Source: Talpa occidentalis (Eukaryota > Chordata > Mammalia > Eulipotyphla > Talpidae). Taken from it: a stretch of 64,000 nt of DNA. The notes under the pieces are model-generated. The model made no database searches. It was not told the DNA's origin and saw only the letters and a program-made list of their open reading frames with translations. Location: positions 50,518,329 to 50,582,328 of the forward strand of contig NW_023601212.1 in assembly GCF_014898055.3 (NCBI RefSeq). The letters are read 5' to 3'. This document shows, piece after piece, positions 47,238-58,695 of the stretch; position 1 is the first letter of the stretch, and each line of letters opens with the position of its first letter. The position numbers were made by a program, and so were the translations under genes.

Positions 47238-47860
47238 TTCCTCCTCCTCTTTTTGAATGGGTTCATCAATGATTTCTTCCTCCACCTCATCTCCTTCTAT
47301 TTGTTGATCTTGAGAATGATCCTGAATTTCAAAAGGATTCTCACCCTTAATAAACCGTTCATATCACGCCTTCACTATCAGATTATTTAAAATGCTTGTA
47401 GCAGTCAAAACACTCTCTCTTTTGACTTGTTACTTATAAGCCTACTTCCCTTTGATGTGATCAGGAGATTTTAAATGCTGCTGAACTGAACTATGTAAAG
47501 CAGGGATACATACACTGCAAGCACTGCAGTGATCAGTTTCTATTTTCATCATGTGGTCATCTGCAGTAACACCTTCCATAATATCTTTTTCTATTATTTT
47601 TACAACTTCATTTGTCTGTTGCTTGTGAATAGATGTTTTCTTGAATTTATTAACCATACATTCATGCAAAAACTCCATAACTACTTTGTCAGGTTTGGTT
47701 TGTTTATGAATGTGATCTAAATTACTAAATCTTTTTAAACCTCTTATTTCTTATCTTCAAAGTGGATATGTTTGAAAGTTTAATGAGATATAATATATGA
47801 TGCACTTAATATCTATTAATATGCCTGAAGCTTGCATAAGATGTAATAAATGAAAAGGTG

Positions 47861-48490
47861 CTTTATTAACTGTCATACAATATTAGTGTCTTTTATTCTT
47901 CTGTTTGTTATTGCACATTTGTTTTGTGACCACCAAATCATGCACTTAGAGGCAAAACACAAAGCCAATTTTTAAAAAGAAAATGTGTTCATTATATTTT
48001 CACTGTATATTTGAAAGACAAAAAAAAACAACCTTCCTTGTTTTGATTGAAATCGTTTTTAAAGAAGCTAGTTTTATCTTGAGGGGAAGTTTCAGGAGTT
48101 CCAAGATGGTGTGGAATTTTTACTTAAGAAACAGACTTTTTTCCAAATTAAAAAACATTGCTTTTGCTCAATATGCTTTTCAAATAGGAATCATCACAAA
48201 TCTGTACAAACCTCTATCTAGCATTGCAAAAAACGCTAAAAAACAAAGTAGAAGTCCACGTATTTAAACAGCAACAAACAAAAGCTTAGAATGAAAGATG
48301 ACAAACCCTAGAACCAATGGGGCATTTCAAATCTGAAAAAGACAAGACCAATACTGCTCACCCCGTAAAAGGCATAACCATATTATTGCCACAGATAAGC
48401 AGACTTCATGGGTTCCTCCAAAGACCAGACACCAAGCTATCCATACCTTGTGTGTGGGGAACTTTGTTAGTTTCCTACTGGGGCACAGAG
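47861..48490. other. No recognised gene
   Basis: Frames of 94 and 95 codons (47983-48267, 48317-48604) have no recognised homolog. 48300-48600 is less AT-rich than its surroundings. Confidence 0.4.
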
Positions 48491-48497
48491 GGAAGAA

Positions 48498-48510
48498 CGC
48501 CACCTGCTGG
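48498..48510 (-). promoter_or_regulatory. CTCF-like core site
   Basis: On the minus strand the 13 bases CCAGCAGGTGGCG fit the CTCF core consensus CCASYAGRKGGCR at every position. It lies outside any recognised repeat, in a GC-richer patch. The flanking bases fit the longer motif less well. Confidence 0.5.
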
Positions 48511-49474
48511 ACCACCATTAATATTCCATGCAAGACCGCAGGGCCACAGGCGGCGAGGAAAACCACCCACTCTGTCCAAGTTCAAGTCATATGTCTGCTT
48601 TTAGATGATTTTAACAGTCATTTGTTATTATTCAACTCTTTCTTAAAAACTTCTTAGTCAAGCAATTTTTGCTCAATTGACAAATGAATTACTCTTCCAG
48701 AACAGAATTTTTCCTGCTGAATTTATTTCAGGGCTAATTCTCTATTTTACAATGCATGATTATACTTAATGCTTATAACACACTTTATGACAATAATTAT
48801 AATCTATTTTGTAAAACACTTTCTTCTGATTATTTTCTCTTAGAGTCAAGGTGTCCTGATCTCTTTAGAGTGCAAATCACCAGCATGTTAATTCTCCTCA
48901 TGAGGTAGCCATAGTTGTGAAAAGCAATATGTTAGAACTCAAACTTATATTCTGGGATGCTTCAATAGAGAGTTGGAAGGAAGTATAGGCAAGAAACCCC
49001 AAGGGAAAGGCACAGTGGGACTGGTTCATCAAGATCAGGAAGGATATTATAACACTGATGTTCAGAATTTTTATACATGAGCATTTTAAAAAAAACAGCA
49101 GGCTGACTTAGTTTTATTATTGCTTTCTGACAATGCATTCCTTAATGCCTGATCCAAAGGTGAACCACTCCAGACATGCCCCTGATAAACTCTTGGATAT
49201 TTGCAGTCACAAATGAGATAGTATAGGGAAGAAGTGTCCAGATTTTTATTGATATGTCCTGTACATGGAAAGGCTATACCCCTTTCTACACTGCCATGAC
49301 TTATTGTACTGATTTAAACTGTCCTCATCCATCAAGTCTCAGATTCTTTTTTTATTTTGACAGTCTACGAATTATCAATTCATTTAGGCTAGAAATATTA
49401 AAGTTATATTAAATGCTTTCAACTATTTAATCAGATTTCATTCTCCTAGTATTTAACTAAGATTAGTGCATAGC
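48511..49474. other. No recognised feature
   Basis: AT-rich flank; I see no gene or repeat that I can name. Confidence 0.4.
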
Positions 49475-49479
49475 AAAAA

Positions 49480-49751
49480 ATAACAGTTTGGGGGGTGCAA
49501 GGGTTTAAGTGTCAGCGTTATGAAGCTATCCGCAGCTACTGCAGCATGAGTTGATCCCCGGCCAGGGAGGTGACACACATGGAGCAGCAGACCTCTCCTG
49601 TCTCACCTGTTGCTCCCCTCAGCAGTGTATTTCAGTCAATCTGCCTGTTCTGCTCCCCACTGTCTCTGGTGAATCCTTTCAACCCCTGCATCTGGCCTGT
49701 ACCCCAGTTCTTACATGCATTAATAAATAAATCTTTAAAAAAAAACAGTTT
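49480..49751 (+). mobile_element. SINE type B lacking its first bases
   Basis: It starts at GGGGTGCAAGGGTTTAAG (about 49490), so some 13 bases of the usual head are absent. The tail is GCATTAATAAATAAATCTTT. AACAGTTT flanks both ends. Confidence 0.9.
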
Positions 49752-50877
49752 TGAAGAAAAAAAGGAGAAAAGAATAAGCTAAGAGCAGGAGGTCCTTCAA
49801 AACACATTACTCTACTTTTAAATGAGGTCAGTTAGGATCTAACCCAGAATTTCTCTATCAAAGGTACTTGAAAAGGACTGTTTCTTTCCCTTGAATTGAT
49901 AAACTGGTAAGATATGAATCATGAACTACTAGTGGATATTTGTCCCCAAAAAGGAAAGCCCCTGAATTAAAGAAAAGACTTCTCTGATGATATCTTTGCC
50001 CAGTTACATGAGACAATAAATCCTCTCCATTTTTGTTTGTTAAGCAAGACTGAATTTGATTTCTGTCTTTCTCCTAAACCAAAAACATTTTGACCAACAT
50101 AAAGCTTTAAGTGCACTGCTTGTTTACAAGATTAAAATATTCTATAGCTGTAATATATTCCTTTACATAGTTGATTAAAGCAAAGAGAAATCAACATCAA
50201 TTTCTGTGAGTCATCTGTAGCACATGCCAACAACTGGCAGTTAGCATAATATATATCAATTTACTTTTTCTTTTCTTTCCTTAGTCATTTTTCATTCTTT
50301 ATAGTCATTTTTGAAAATGATTTATTTTCACTCTAGGCATTTGACTAATGATTAGCTCTAAATACACACTAGTTCCAACTCAGATTTAAAAGCAGCTTAC
50401 TCTAACGTTGGCACAAGAATTAGCAGTCCTTCTGTACATCATGACCTGAATATATAAAAGTATAGTTTTTTACTACTCCCATTTTGTTCATTTTTTAAAA
50501 ATTAGATTCATAAAGTCAAAATTTTGGTTCAAGTCATGCTGCAATTAAGTTAGGAAGCATGGCAGTGTTTGGATTAGAACTAGGTCAGATTGGCAGAAAT
50601 TCTGCAACCTTAATGGCCACGTTTTACATGGTGCTATATAAGTGATAGTCACATAAATTATATCACTTAATCCTAGAATTCTTGGAAATTAACTACTGTA
50701 AGAGAAATAATAACTTTAACATAGAAGGATCCCAGTGTCTATAAATTGTGTGGTACTAAGGAAGCTATTATGAAAAGGATATGTATGTATAAAATCAGGT
50801 GGGCAACAAGAACATCAACTATCTGGGATTTTCATATTTATTTGTTGAGACTGATGTATTACAATCTTGATGGCTGA
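49752..50877. other. Mostly unrecognised; possible inverse MIR at 50630-50720
   Basis: CTATATAAGTGATAGTCACA and CACTTAATCCTAGAATTC suggest an old inverse MIR. No genes seen. Confidence 0.4.
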
Positions 50878-50949
50878 TTTGGCCTCAGTGCCTAGAATAG
50901 TTTATTGTCACCCTCAGTAAAGGCTTGTTGAATAAATGAATGAATGAAT
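50878..50949 (+). mobile_element. L2/MIR-type 3' end
   Basis: CAGTGCCTAGAATAGTTTAT and GTAAAGGCTTGTTGAATAAA with GAATGAATGAATG form the common L2 3' terminus. Confidence 0.65.
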
Positions 50950-51253
50950 GTTCTACAATAAATACAAATCTTCGGGTACAAGAGTTTTCCTGTCATTTCA
51001 ATAAGTTACAAGACATAGCCCTAGCAACTGAACCAGAACAAATTTTAGGTGTCTTTTATTCAACCTACTTCATCTTAAAATTGAAGGATCTAAGATCAGA
51101 AGAAGTATGGTGACTTCTCAAAACATATGTAAGGGTATTGAATCATTCAGTAAACATTTCGGAGTACCGACTACTAAATCAATGTTTGGTATCATTTCAG
51201 ATAATGAGAAACAGCAGAGCATAAGATAGTCAACGTTTCTGCCTTTATAACTA

Positions 51254-51958
51254 TGTAATGCCCATAGAAAGGGGAGGTGCCAGGTTCCCGGCCCTATCCA
51301 AGGAAGATTGGAGCAGAGCAGCAAGAAGAAGCTGAAAAAGAGTTGGGAAAGAAAGCAAGAGAGAAGACTAAGAAAAGAACTGGAGGAGGCGGATGGAGCA
51401 GAGAGTCATGTAAAGAAGAAGCTACACAGGCTTCTTAGCTTTGGACTTGTACCAGGACTTGGAGGACATGGAAGGAGACATTTGAAAGAGACAGAGATGT
51501 GGGTGAGAGACCTCTGGGAGGGTGACAATGGCAGCTTCTGTCTTTATGTTGATTCTGCTCTTTTCCTTCCAGACTTATCTGGCCCCTTCCCCCCCTTTCA
51601 TATGGTTCCCCACCAGAAGATGCCTTAGTCTTGTGGCAAGATTTTGGGCCTCAGTGGTCCTGCTTTGGGCTAATCCTTTTTGGCTGTGCAGTTAACCACA
51701 GGGGATGGATAACTTTGGGTGCTTGATTTGGAAACTATGTATTTTTTCTCCTTCTATTTTCTCTATTGCATGCTAGTTATTGCACATTCATTGTATTGAA
51801 ATTCTTTTAAAGTTATTGCACACTCATTGTATTAAAGTTCTTCTATTAAAAAGTCTTATGGACAAGAGTATGTTTGCCTTTATGTAATAGATGGCAGAGA
51901 CCATTTAGAGCAGGCAGATTTAGGGGTCCCAGTGTGCCCCTCATTCTGCCTGCTAACA
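51254..51958 (+). mobile_element. LTR of the 588-603 bp family
   Basis: It starts TGTAATGCCCATAG and ends CTGCCTGCTAACA. It shares the ordered blocks of 59502-60104: AGGTTCC, the purine-rich middle, CCAGACTTATCTGG, TGCCTTAGTCTTGTGGCAAG, GGGATGGATAAC and ATTAAAGTTC. The first part is shortened by about 8 bases, and TTATTGCACA...TTGTATT is duplicated near 51778-51840. No 4-bp TSD is seen. The 106-codon frame at 51308-51628 is not a gene. Confidence 0.8.
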
Positions 51959-52261
51959 CCTTCTAAGGAGCTCACATTCCAGTGAGGAGAGATGATAAAT
52001 ATGTGAATGAATATGTATGATAATTTCAGGTTCTGATAATGACACTATGAAAATATTATATGGAATATTGTGGTAAAAACTGCTGAAATGTGGGCAGGCA
52101 CAACTGATTTCATAAACTACTCAGTGCTGAACTTATGCACTCTAAGCCCCGAGGGATGGGGACACAACAGGCTAAGGTGTGGAGGAAGTGCCAAAGCCCT
52201 GAGATGAGGACAAGCTTGGCACAATGGATGGATAGAGAAATAGTCATCACATACTTCAACT

Positions 52262-52578
52262 GAAATGAAGATGGAGGGCTTCCCCGATGGTGCAAGGGGT
52301 TAATTAAGACACAACCTATGAAGCTATCCACAGCCTCTGCAGCATGAGTTCGATCCCCAGCTGGCCAGGAACTACCCACATGCACATGGCACAGCAGACC
52401 TCTCCTGTCTCATTTGCTGCTCCCCTCGGCACTGTATTTCAGTCAATCTGTCTGTTCTACTCCCCACTCTGTCCTACTGAATCCTCTTACCCCCCCACAC
52501 CTCTGGCCTGTACCCCAGTTCTTGTATGCATAAATAAATAGCATAAATAAATAAAATTTTTAAAAAATGAAGCTGGAG
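52262..52578 (+). mobile_element. SINE type B
   Basis: The SINE is 52277-52563. GAAATGAAGATGGAG before and AAATGAAGCTGGAG after are the TSDs. TTAA is duplicated in the head (GGGGTTAATTAAGAC) and CACATG after box B. Confidence 0.92.
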
Positions 52579-52894
52579 AAAATGGACAGTGGTGAATTTA
52601 GATGGGCAGATACCACAGCTAGAGAGTCCTAGACATCAGGAAAATAAGTTGAGATTTATTACAGAATGTGATGAGAAACCATGAAAAATGTTCTAAGAGG
52701 AGGAACCATCTATCCTAGTTTTCATTTAAAAAAATACCTCTCACGCCAAGTCAGGATCATGGTTCAGATGTAGGTGGACAGCCGCACATTTGGAGAGGAG
52801 CTGAGACAATTCTTGTCCAATTCTATCATAGTTGTAGCCAATTTTCCCACATCCTGCTCTGCTTTGTAACCACATAGTCTCCATTAGAATAATA
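52579..52894. other. No recognised feature
   Basis: I see no gene or repeat. Confidence 0.4.
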
Positions 52895-53810
52895 AATTCC
52901 TTGATCACAAAAATCTATAAAGAGCTGATGAGACTCAATAAAAACAAAGAAAATAATCCAGTCAAAAAATAGGCAGAAGAGCTAAAAAGAAACTTTTCCA
53001 AAGAGGAAATGCAAATGGCCAACAGGCATATGAAAAAATGTCCAACATAACTTGTAATCAGGGAAATGCAAATCAAAACTACCATGAGATATCATCTCAC
53101 ACCAGTGAGAATGGCACATATTAAAAAAAACTAGCAACAACAAATGTTGGCGAGGGTGTGGAGAAAAAGGAACTCTCCTGCACTGCTGGTGGGAATGCAA
53201 ACTGGTCCAACCACTATGGAGAGCTGTGTGGAGATTCCTCAACTTACTAAAGCTAGAGCTTCCGTATGACCCAGCAATTCCACTCCTAGGTATTTACCCA
53301 AAGGACACAGAAACATTAATTCCAAAGGGCACCTGCATCCCTATGTTTATAGCAGCACTATTTACAATAGCTAAGCTTTGGAAACAACCCAAATGCCCAA
53401 AAATAGATGACTGGATCAAGAAGATGTGGTACATATACACAATGGAATATTACTCAGCAACCAAAAAAGATAAACTCATGCAGTTTGCAGCAACATGGAT
53501 GGCGCTGGAAGGGATCACGCTCAGTGAAATAAGTCAGAAAGAAAAAGAAAAATACTGGATGGTCTCACTCATAGCAGGAATTTAGAAAACCTAAATAAGG
53601 GACCAGGAAAAAGACTATCAAAATCAACAAGCAACTATAAACCAGAGACACACTATGGGGGGTGGGGAGGAGGGCGGGAAGGATTAGGGTCAAAATAAGA
53701 GGGGGGGTGGGGTGTGCAATTGTATGGGAAATATAACCAAAATGAAAATGCACACATTGTGCAAAAATGAAAAATGATGTAAGAATTATATAAAATAAAA
53801 TATTAAAAAA
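52895..53810 (+). mobile_element. 5'-truncated L1
   Basis: ORF2 C-terminal region from TTGATCACAAAAATC, including a 119-codon open piece (53226-53585, ending MVSLIAGI), then a 3' UTR of the TGTGCAAAAATGAAAAATGA subfamily. ORF2 is broken (AATAGGCAG near 52968). No clear TSD. Confidence 0.88.
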
Positions 53811-54400
53811 AGAAATGCTATATCATCAATGCTTTTGATTACAATGTTAAGAAAAATTATCAAAACTTGAAAATGGGGCAAAGGAAAACAGCATATGCAT
53901 TCAATGTCATATTGATCGTTTAATTGTCTAAAGGAATATACTTTTATTTGATTCTGATCAACTAGTGGTTAAAGTTTCACAGTACATGTTACATGCTAAC
54001 TTTTATCTGATAGAGATTCAAATCATCCTTGTCTAGTAGATTCAAATAATCCTTGTCTAGTAGAAACGATAGCTGCAAAGATATATTTTACTGTGATAGG
54101 ACATTAGCAGGCTTTGTTTCTAACCTAACCTATTTTCCCAATGTCTGTGTCATCCTTGTTCCTCTAACTTTCCTCTGAACCCGTTTTGCCATCGTATTAA
54201 TTCCCTCCTTGATCTTTGACAGGTGTTCATTCTATGTTTGCATGAAAATCTTATTTTTTAACTATTTGAAAAGCACACACAGCAATAGCTAAGTAGCAAG
54301 CTGATTCAAGAGTTAGACTCTGAATGTGAAGAATTTTCAGGAATGCCTTCATCCATTTATTCTAATTTCTGTTTAGGTATGAAAAAGGTGAATATATATT
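53811..54400. other. No recognised feature; small local duplication
   Basis: AGATTCAAATCATCCTTGTC and AGATTCAAATAATCCTTGTC repeat at about 54013 and 54040. Nothing else was recognised. Confidence 0.45.
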
Positions 54401-54721
54401 AAAATATATCAATAGTGGGCCTCCCCGGTGGCGCAGCGGTTGAGCGCTGGGTTGCAAAGCTGCCCACGGCCTCTGCAGCGCCATTTCGATCCCCGGCTGC
54501 TCCCCGGCCACTGGAGGAGGGTCCCACATGGCGCGCAGACCTCTCCTCTGCTGCCCACTGCTCCCCTCAGCAGTGTACTTCAGTCCTTCTGCCTGCTTTG
54601 CTCCCCACTCTGGCTCTGGTGTATTCTCTCACCCTCCCGCGCTTCTGACTGTATCCAGTTCTTGTATAAATAAATCTAAAAAAAAAAAAAAAAAAAAATT
54701 AAAAAAATATATATCAATAGT
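54401..54721 (+). mobile_element. Type A SINE
   Basis: The SINE is 54417-54703, with AATATATCAATAGT on both sides. Box B is altered (ATTTCGATCCC). The tail terminator reads TCTAAAA. Confidence 0.93.
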
Positions 54722-54757
54722 TAAGTCCAAAAAGAAACTTTCAGTAAATTTAAAATA

Positions 54758-55045
54758 AAAATGCTAAGTGAGGGCCTCCCCTGGTGGCGCAGGCAGTTAA
54801 GCGCCGCTGTGAAGCTGTCCGCAGCCTCTGCAGCGCGGATTTGATCCTGGCCAGCGGTTGAGGATCCCACATGGCGCCGCAGACCTCTCCTGTCTCACCT
54901 GCTGCTCCCCTCAGCAGTGCATTTCATCAGTCTGCCTGTTCTGTTCCCCGCTCTATCTCTGGTGAATCCTCTCACCCTCCCATGCATCTGGACTGTACCC
55001 AGATTTTTGTATAAATAAATAAATCTTTAAAAAAATGCTAAGTGA
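54758..55045 (+). mobile_element. tRNA-headed SINE, third head variant
   Basis: The SINE is 54772-55031, with AAAATGCTAAGTGA at 54758-54771 and 55032-55045. The head GGTGGCGCAGGCAGTTAAGC differs from types A and B. Confidence 0.95.
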
Positions 55046-55477
55046 TAAGACATCATCCTATCATCATTTAGTTGGAAGTGGTAAAAAGGGAGCGAAGCCA
55101 ACTGAAACAGAAAAGGAAATCAACTGCAATCTTCACGGAAACTGGGGAAGGAAAAATAAGCACCAACCTCAAACCCAGGAGTATACCTACTTGAGCTGCC
55201 CAGTGGAGGGCAGGGACTTAGTGGAATGACGATTACAAGCTTCTCTCTCATGCCCATTAGGGCCCTCTGGAACTGAGAGCACCTGCTGTTTTCCTTTGCC
55301 CCATTTCCAAGTTTTGATAATTTTTCTAAACATTGTTGTGATGGTGGCTGGATGACCTTGGGTCACCAGCATAGGAAGAAGAGTGGGCTTGGGAAGGGCT
55401 AGCAGTTTCCTCATTGGGGAAGCACATTTTAACACCAGGCAGATTTGCATTAAGATATAAATAAAATGCACAAGATT
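55046..55477. other. No recognised feature
   Basis: Overlapping short frames only; no gene recognised. Confidence 0.4.
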
Positions 55478-55775
55478 GGGCCTCCCTTGTGGGGCAAGGT
55501 ATTAAGTACCACACTATGAAGCAATCCGCAGCAGCCTCTGCAGCACAAGTTCGATCCCCAGCCGGTCAGGGAGCAACCCACATCGCCTGGCAGACCTCTC
55601 CTGACTTGCTGCTGCTCCCCTCAGCAGTGTACTTCGGTCAGTCGGCCTGATCTGTTCCCCACTCTGTCTCTGGTGAAACTTCTCACACACACGCCCCCCA
55701 CCCCCATCTCTGGTCTGTAGCCCAGCTCTTGTATGCATAAATAAATAAATCTTTAAAAAATAAAAAAATAATAAT
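55478..55775 (+). mobile_element. SINE type B
   Basis: Head GTGGGGCAAGGTATTAAGTA, box B GTTCGATCCCC and tail GCATAAATAAATAAATCTTT are visible. The TSD is unclear. ACACACACGCCCCCCACCCC is an expanded C-rich spot in the body. Confidence 0.9.
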
Positions 55776-56422
55776 AAAGTCCTATCTGTTGTGTTGTACA
55801 TAATAACTGCAAATTTTGAAAGGTAATTTCTATTTCAACTGATTAGCTGTGTGAAAAAATTCTGCAATCCTGATCATCTAAGCTTAGTGGTACAAAAGTG
55901 AAATTATCCAATTAAATAGAATTCTTACAGGACTAAACTTGTTTTGAGAACAGTGTAAAAGACACACTGAAAAAGTAGGAGGAATCTGGATCTTTGAAGT
56001 CATTGTAGAAGCCCTGCATTAATCAGCTCTAGATCAGCCATACCAATGTGTCTTATTATGTGAGTTAATAAATGTACAGATTGTTTAAGTCACTTATTGT
56101 TGACTATTGCCACTTATATCTAAAAGCATAGTATTTTATTGGGGCAACTGACAGTCATCTGGAAAAAAAATGAAGTTCATCAAAGGCTTCATTTGTGTAT
56201 GCAAATAAGCACTTCAATAGATTAATCATCTCAACAATAATATGGGGTAGATTTTATTCCTATTTTAAACACAAGGAAGGGGTTGTCTTCTAAGGGAGGT
56301 GCACAGTCTATGCAACTTTGAGAATTAACAAATCCTAAAATATACCATCTACACAGTCAATAATCTAAAATCTGCTTAAGTTCAAATTACCTACCTCAAG
56401 CAAGTGTTCTAAGTTGGAAGTC
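55776..56422. other. No recognised gene
   Basis: TTTTATTCCTATTTTAAACA near 56250 may be an inverse MIR piece. Otherwise nothing was recognised. Confidence 0.4.
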
Positions 56423-57000
56423 AAATTGCCCAAAAGGGCCTCCCCGGTGGCCCAGTGGGTTGAGCACAGCACTGTGAAGCTGTCTGCAGCCTCTGCAGCA
56501 TGGGTTCGATTCCCGGCTAGCCAGGGAGAGACCACATGGAGCAGCAGACTTTTCCTACTCACCCGCTGCTCCTCTCTTTAGTTTTCAGTCTATCTGCCTG
56601 TTCTGCTACCCGCTCTGTCTGTGGTGAATTCTCTCGCCATCCTGGCCTCTGGCCTGTACCCCAGTTCTTGTATAAACAAAATAAATCTTAAAAAAAAAAA
56701 CAAAACAGGGCCTCCCTGGTCATGCAAGTGGTTGAGCGCAGCTCTGTGAAGCTGTTCGCAGCCTCTGCAGTGCTGGTTTGATCCCCTCTGGCTGCAGAGC
56801 AACCCACACGTCAGAGCAGACCTCTCCTGTCTTGCCCGCTGCTCCCCTCAGCAGAGTATTTCAGTCAGTCTTCCTGTTCTGTTCCCGGCTTCTGTCTCTG
56901 GTGAATCCTTTCACCACCCCCCACACCTCTGGCCTGTACCCCGGTTCTTGTATAAATAAATAAATCTTAAATAAATAAATTGTTAAAAAAAAATTGCCCA
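56423..57000 (+). mobile_element. Two SINEs head to tail, the second in the first one's tail
   Basis: SINE 1 is 56436 to about 56707 (head GGTGGCCCAGTGGGTTGAGC). SINE 2 is 56708 to about 56990 (head GGTCATGCAAGTGGTTGAGC). AAATTGCCCA occurs before the first (56423-56432) and after the second (56991-57000), so the outer TSD belongs to SINE 1, and SINE 2 landed in its A-tail. Confidence 0.9.
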
Positions 57001-57089
57001 TAAGATAAAAAGAACCGACACAGCCATACATATTTCTTCTCTTTTTAAATAAAAACAGTATACAATGTCCATTGTAGCAACTCAAAAGG

Positions 57090-57840
57090 TACCTGCAACA
57101 AAGTGGCCAGAAATCATGGGGGGGGGGGCAGCGGTCAAAGTGAAAGGCGGGAGGGGAGGAGTGTTGCCATGGCCACAGGAAAGGACAGTGATGGGACTCA
57201 GGGGTGCTGAGGGCCCCCTTGGGCCTTGAAGTCTTCCCAGGAAAGAATTCGCACAGGTAAGAATTCGCACAGGAAAGAATTCGTGTGGGAATCAGTATAG
57301 GTGAGCTAGAAATGAAACTTCATTTATAAGTCAAAAGGGCAGGTTTGTTAGGACAGAGAAAAGGAAAAATGGATATTTGCATAGGTGCAAAGGGGCAGTT
57401 CTTAATGAGCCAAAAGCTGCCTTTGGAAGGGGCAGGATTATTAAGAAATAGACCCCTGTGTAGACAGAGGTGGCAGTCTTGGGGTAATGTCTGAATTTTC
57501 CCAGAGCAAGGGATATCATTATATAGCATTTTTAATTGTAATTTTTCATTGCTTTTGGTGGAATGTTTTCCTTTGGAGTTGTTTTCCTGAAAAGATTAAC
57601 TTTTTTTACTTCCACTTCTAGTTGCCGGCTTTGCCTGTAGACCTTCCAAAGACTGTGTTGATCATCTCTATCTGTGCCTCAGGCCAGTACAGGAGATGAA
57701 AGGTCTAGAGACCTGAGTCAGATGTTTGTCTTTCCCAACAGTGTCCAGGAATGCAGTTAGAACCAGTTCATGGTGGCATGGGGACGGGGTATAAGGAAAG
57801 CAATTTAGTGTTTTTGAACAGTTAATTTTAAAGAGTGAAT
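57090..57840 (-). mobile_element. Candidate ERV LTR remnant
   Basis: GC-rich text with a G-run (57119-57128), GAATTC-bearing tandem units and AAACTTCATTTATAAGTCAA resembles an inverse LTR. No clean ends or TSD were found. It abuts the LTR-like sequence at 57841-58695. Confidence 0.4.
57243..57290. repeat. 16-bp tandem repeat, three units
   Basis: AAGAATTCGCACAGGT, AAGAATTCGCACAGGA and AAGAATTCGTGTGGGA follow one another at 57243, 57259 and 57275. Confidence 0.93.
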
Positions 57841-58695
57841 ATGATTCAGTGGTCAGAGTTTAATTCTGCTTCTTCGTCTATTTTCTGTTCTAAGGTTCCA
57901 TCAGCACCATTTGCCCTGCCTCCACTTTCAGGCTGCCAGCATCTCAGATGCCTTGGATTACAACTCCTACCATGCCATGAATGACACTTCCTGAGAGGGG
58001 CTGCTGGGAAGGAGGAAGGCAAATAAATATAGATTGGCCTCATGGTAGATTTTATGGTAGATTTATAGCTTTTGGGTTTTAACCACCTCACTCTTTGCCC
58101 AGCCTGTTTTGGCTAAGCATTTGCCCAAGAGGGTGGGTGATTTTTGGAGTTTTATTAGGAGTCTGTTGTTTGAAATTCTTTCTTCTCTGTCTCTCTAGTT
58201 GTAGTCCCTGGGTAATCCTTCAGTTACTCCCAGTTTCATTTTGGTTCTCTCGTGGCAGCGTAATCTAAAAAGCGAAGATTCCATATTCCCTGCCCTCCCT
58301 AAAGGGTGGAGCTGAGTTATGAGGGGAAGCTAAATAAGACTTGAGATAGAGATCCTTGGAAGGAGACTCCTTTCCTTCCAGACTTGCCTGGCCCAGAAAG
58401 GGCCCTTCTGGCCCTTTCCTATGGGTGCCCAACAGAAGGTGCCTTAGACTTGTGGCAAGCTTTTTGGCCTCAGTGGCCCTGCTTTGGGCCAACCCTGTTT
58501 GGCTGTGCATTTACCCATGAGGGGATGGGTAACTTCAGGTGTTTAATTGGAAACTATCATCCTTTCTTCTCTTCTCTGTTGCATACTAATTCTATTAAAG
58601 TTCTTTTCTATTGAAGATCTATGCAGTGGATGGCAGAACCCATTTTGAGCATGCAAGTTTGGGGGTTCCAGGGTACCCTTCAGTCTGTGCTAACA
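57841..58695 (+). mobile_element. Two partial LTRs of the 600-bp family
   Basis: 58265-58695 carries the family blocks (CCAGACTTGCCTGG, TGCCTTAGACTTGTGGCAAG, CATGAGGGGATGGGTAAC, ATTCTATTAAAGTTC) and ends TGTGCTAACA. 58090-58200 holds a more diverged parallel version (CTGTTTTGGCTAAGCATTTG). TTTGGTTCTCTCGTGGCAGC between them could be an LTR-internal junction. No viral gene was recognised. Confidence 0.6.

Larger units (their letters stand above)
45955..47737 (-). pseudogene. ZNF326: Processed pseudogene, ZNF326-like, 5'-truncated
   Basis: AAATTACTAAATCTTTTTA flanks it exactly at 45955-45973 and 47719-47737 (19-bp TSD). A T-run (A-tail on the minus strand) starts at 45974, and AATAAA lies at 45997-45992, the order expected for a retrocopied mRNA. 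The minus-strand frame from about 47715 gives a zinc-finger motif CSAC...[13 protein letters not shown] (47442-47678) and an acidic C-terminus, matching from memory the AKAP95-family protein ZNF326. Stops follow HIKGK and recur nearby, so it is dead. SINEs at 46261-46570 and 46966-47237 interrupt it. The exact family member needs confirmation. Confidence 0.8.
45860..47860 (+). mobile_element. MIR split by the processed pseudogene
   Basis: TGATACTTATTCACCTCATG before, and AACCTCTTATTTCTTATCTT, CAAAGTGGATATG and TAATGAGATATAATATATGA after, join into a MIR core once the 45974-47718 insert and one TSD copy are removed. Confidence 0.65.

Noticed and set aside
47983..48267. 94-codon plus frame
   Set aside because: AT-rich chance frame with no homolog recognised.
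51308..51628. 106-codon Lys/Glu-rich frame
   Set aside because: It comes from the purine-rich part of an LTR and is not preserved in other copies.
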